64,000 bases of DNA. Source: Locusta migratoria (taxonomy: Eukaryota > Arthropoda > Insecta > Orthoptera > Acrididae). The notes under the pieces were generated by a model. It searched no databases. It saw nothing but the letters and a program-made list of their open reading frames with translations, and was not told the DNA's origin. The stretch spans positions 474,761,150 to 474,825,149 of the forward strand of contig CM048748.1 of NCBI GenBank assembly GCA_026315105.1, read 5' to 3'. Numbering within the stretch: position 1 is the stretch's first letter; the number at the start of each line of letters is the position of its first letter. Shown here in pieces: positions 63,405 to 64,000 of the stretch. Both the position numbers and the translations under genes were made by a program.

Positions 63405-64000
63405 AGGTACAGATACGCATGCAACTTCAACACGATACTACAGTTCATCAAGAGTAGTGACTGGTATATTGTGACGAGACAGTTGTTCGGCCACCATTGA
63501 CCAGACGTTTTCAGTTGGTGAGAGATCGGAGAATGTGCTGGCCAGGGCAGCAGTCAAACATTTTCCGTATCCAGAAAGGCCCGTACAGGACGTGCAACAT
63601 ACGGTCGTGCATTATCCTGCTAAAATGTAGGATTAAGCAGGGATGGAATGAAGGGTAGAGCCATGGGTCGTAACATATCTGAAATGTAACGGCCATTGTT
63701 CAAAGAGCCGTCGATGCGAACAAGAGGTGACCGAGATGTCTAACCAATGACACCCCATACCATCACGCCGGGTGATACGTCAGTATGGCGATGACGACTA
63801 CACGCTTCCAATATGCGTTCACCGCGAAGTCGCCAAACACGGATACGACCATCATGATGCTGTAAACAGAACTTGGATTCATCCGATAAAATCACGTTTC
63901 TCCATTCGTGCACCCAGGTTCGTCGTTGCTTACACCATCGCAGGAGCTCCTGTCTGTGATGCAGCGTCAAGGGTAACCGCAGCCGTGGTCTCCGAGCTGA
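63405..64000 (-). pseudogene. Tc1-like transposase, runs off right edge
   Basis: The frame 63970-63740 gives HEWRNVILSDESKFCLQHHD with the first catalytic Asp, then GRIRVWRLRGERI and DVSPGVMVWGVIG. Further on QDNARPYVARPV holds the second Asp, directly preceded by an in-frame stop. The glutamate motif is present one frame over, beyond a one-base shift near 63,525. The DNA-binding N-terminus would lie outside the window. It cuts and pastes its element at TA sites when intact. Confidence 0.85.

Noticed and set aside
1..64000. CRISPR array, prokaryotic operons, ribosome binding sites, rRNA
   Set aside because: None seen. Retroelements, splice sites and SINEs show a eukaryotic nuclear genome.

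Overview
The window is eukaryotic, from a large repeat-loaded arthropod genome. The mix of tRNA-derived SINEs, (TTG)n-ended LINEs, mariner, Tc1, hAT, Helitron and Penelope relics, together with exons separated by about 20 kb, fits an orthopteran insect such as a grasshopper or locust. That assignment is my inference; I could not search a database. There are no operons, rRNA genes, CRISPR arrays or credible functional tRNA genes. Almost every recognisable protein fragment belongs to a mobile element.

Layout: 0-9 kb holds a broken IS630-type transposase, a GC-rich island, a Penelope-like GIY-YIG relic, SINEs, hairpin elements and a TIR element split by a SINE. A nearly full-length two-ORF LINE occupies 9,264-15,054; it splits a tRNA-like foldback repeat in two and carries a second tRNA-like segment with its own A-rich tail. 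At 15.6-16.6 kb lies a Q/P/A-rich exon on the minus strand. From 17 to 36 kb there are foldbacks, Helitron and LINE relics, and solo LTRs at 24.7 and 30.4 kb. At 36.4-36.8 kb a second minus-strand exon carries a signal-peptide-like segment. Both exons have good splice sites and compatible phase 0 junctions, so I propose they are parts of one host gene for a secreted repeat protein with an intron of about 20 kb.

From 36.9 to 42 kb there are two mariner copies (one split by a perfect hairpin) and a LINE relic. At 42,436-49,431 a mariner-like element is interrupted by a complete 6.07-kb Ty3/gypsy retrotransposon (43,332-49,402) with 466-bp LTRs, a 5-bp target duplication, a polypurine tract and one open 1,653-codon gag-pol frame. 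From 50 to 64 kb there are a Helitron relic, an 830-bp palindrome, a TIR element, a CR1/L2-like LINE, a tRNA-like foldback split by a SINE, a hAT-type element with a perfect 8-bp target duplication, and a Tc1-like transposase.

The main points of interest are the proposed spliced host gene, the nested insertions that give a relative chronology, the tandem PBS-like units in the gypsy element, the LINE with a transduction-like 3' end, and several very long hairpins. The LINEs plausibly supply reverse transcriptase for the SINEs, but nothing here pairs a particular LINE with a particular SINE by a shared 3' end.
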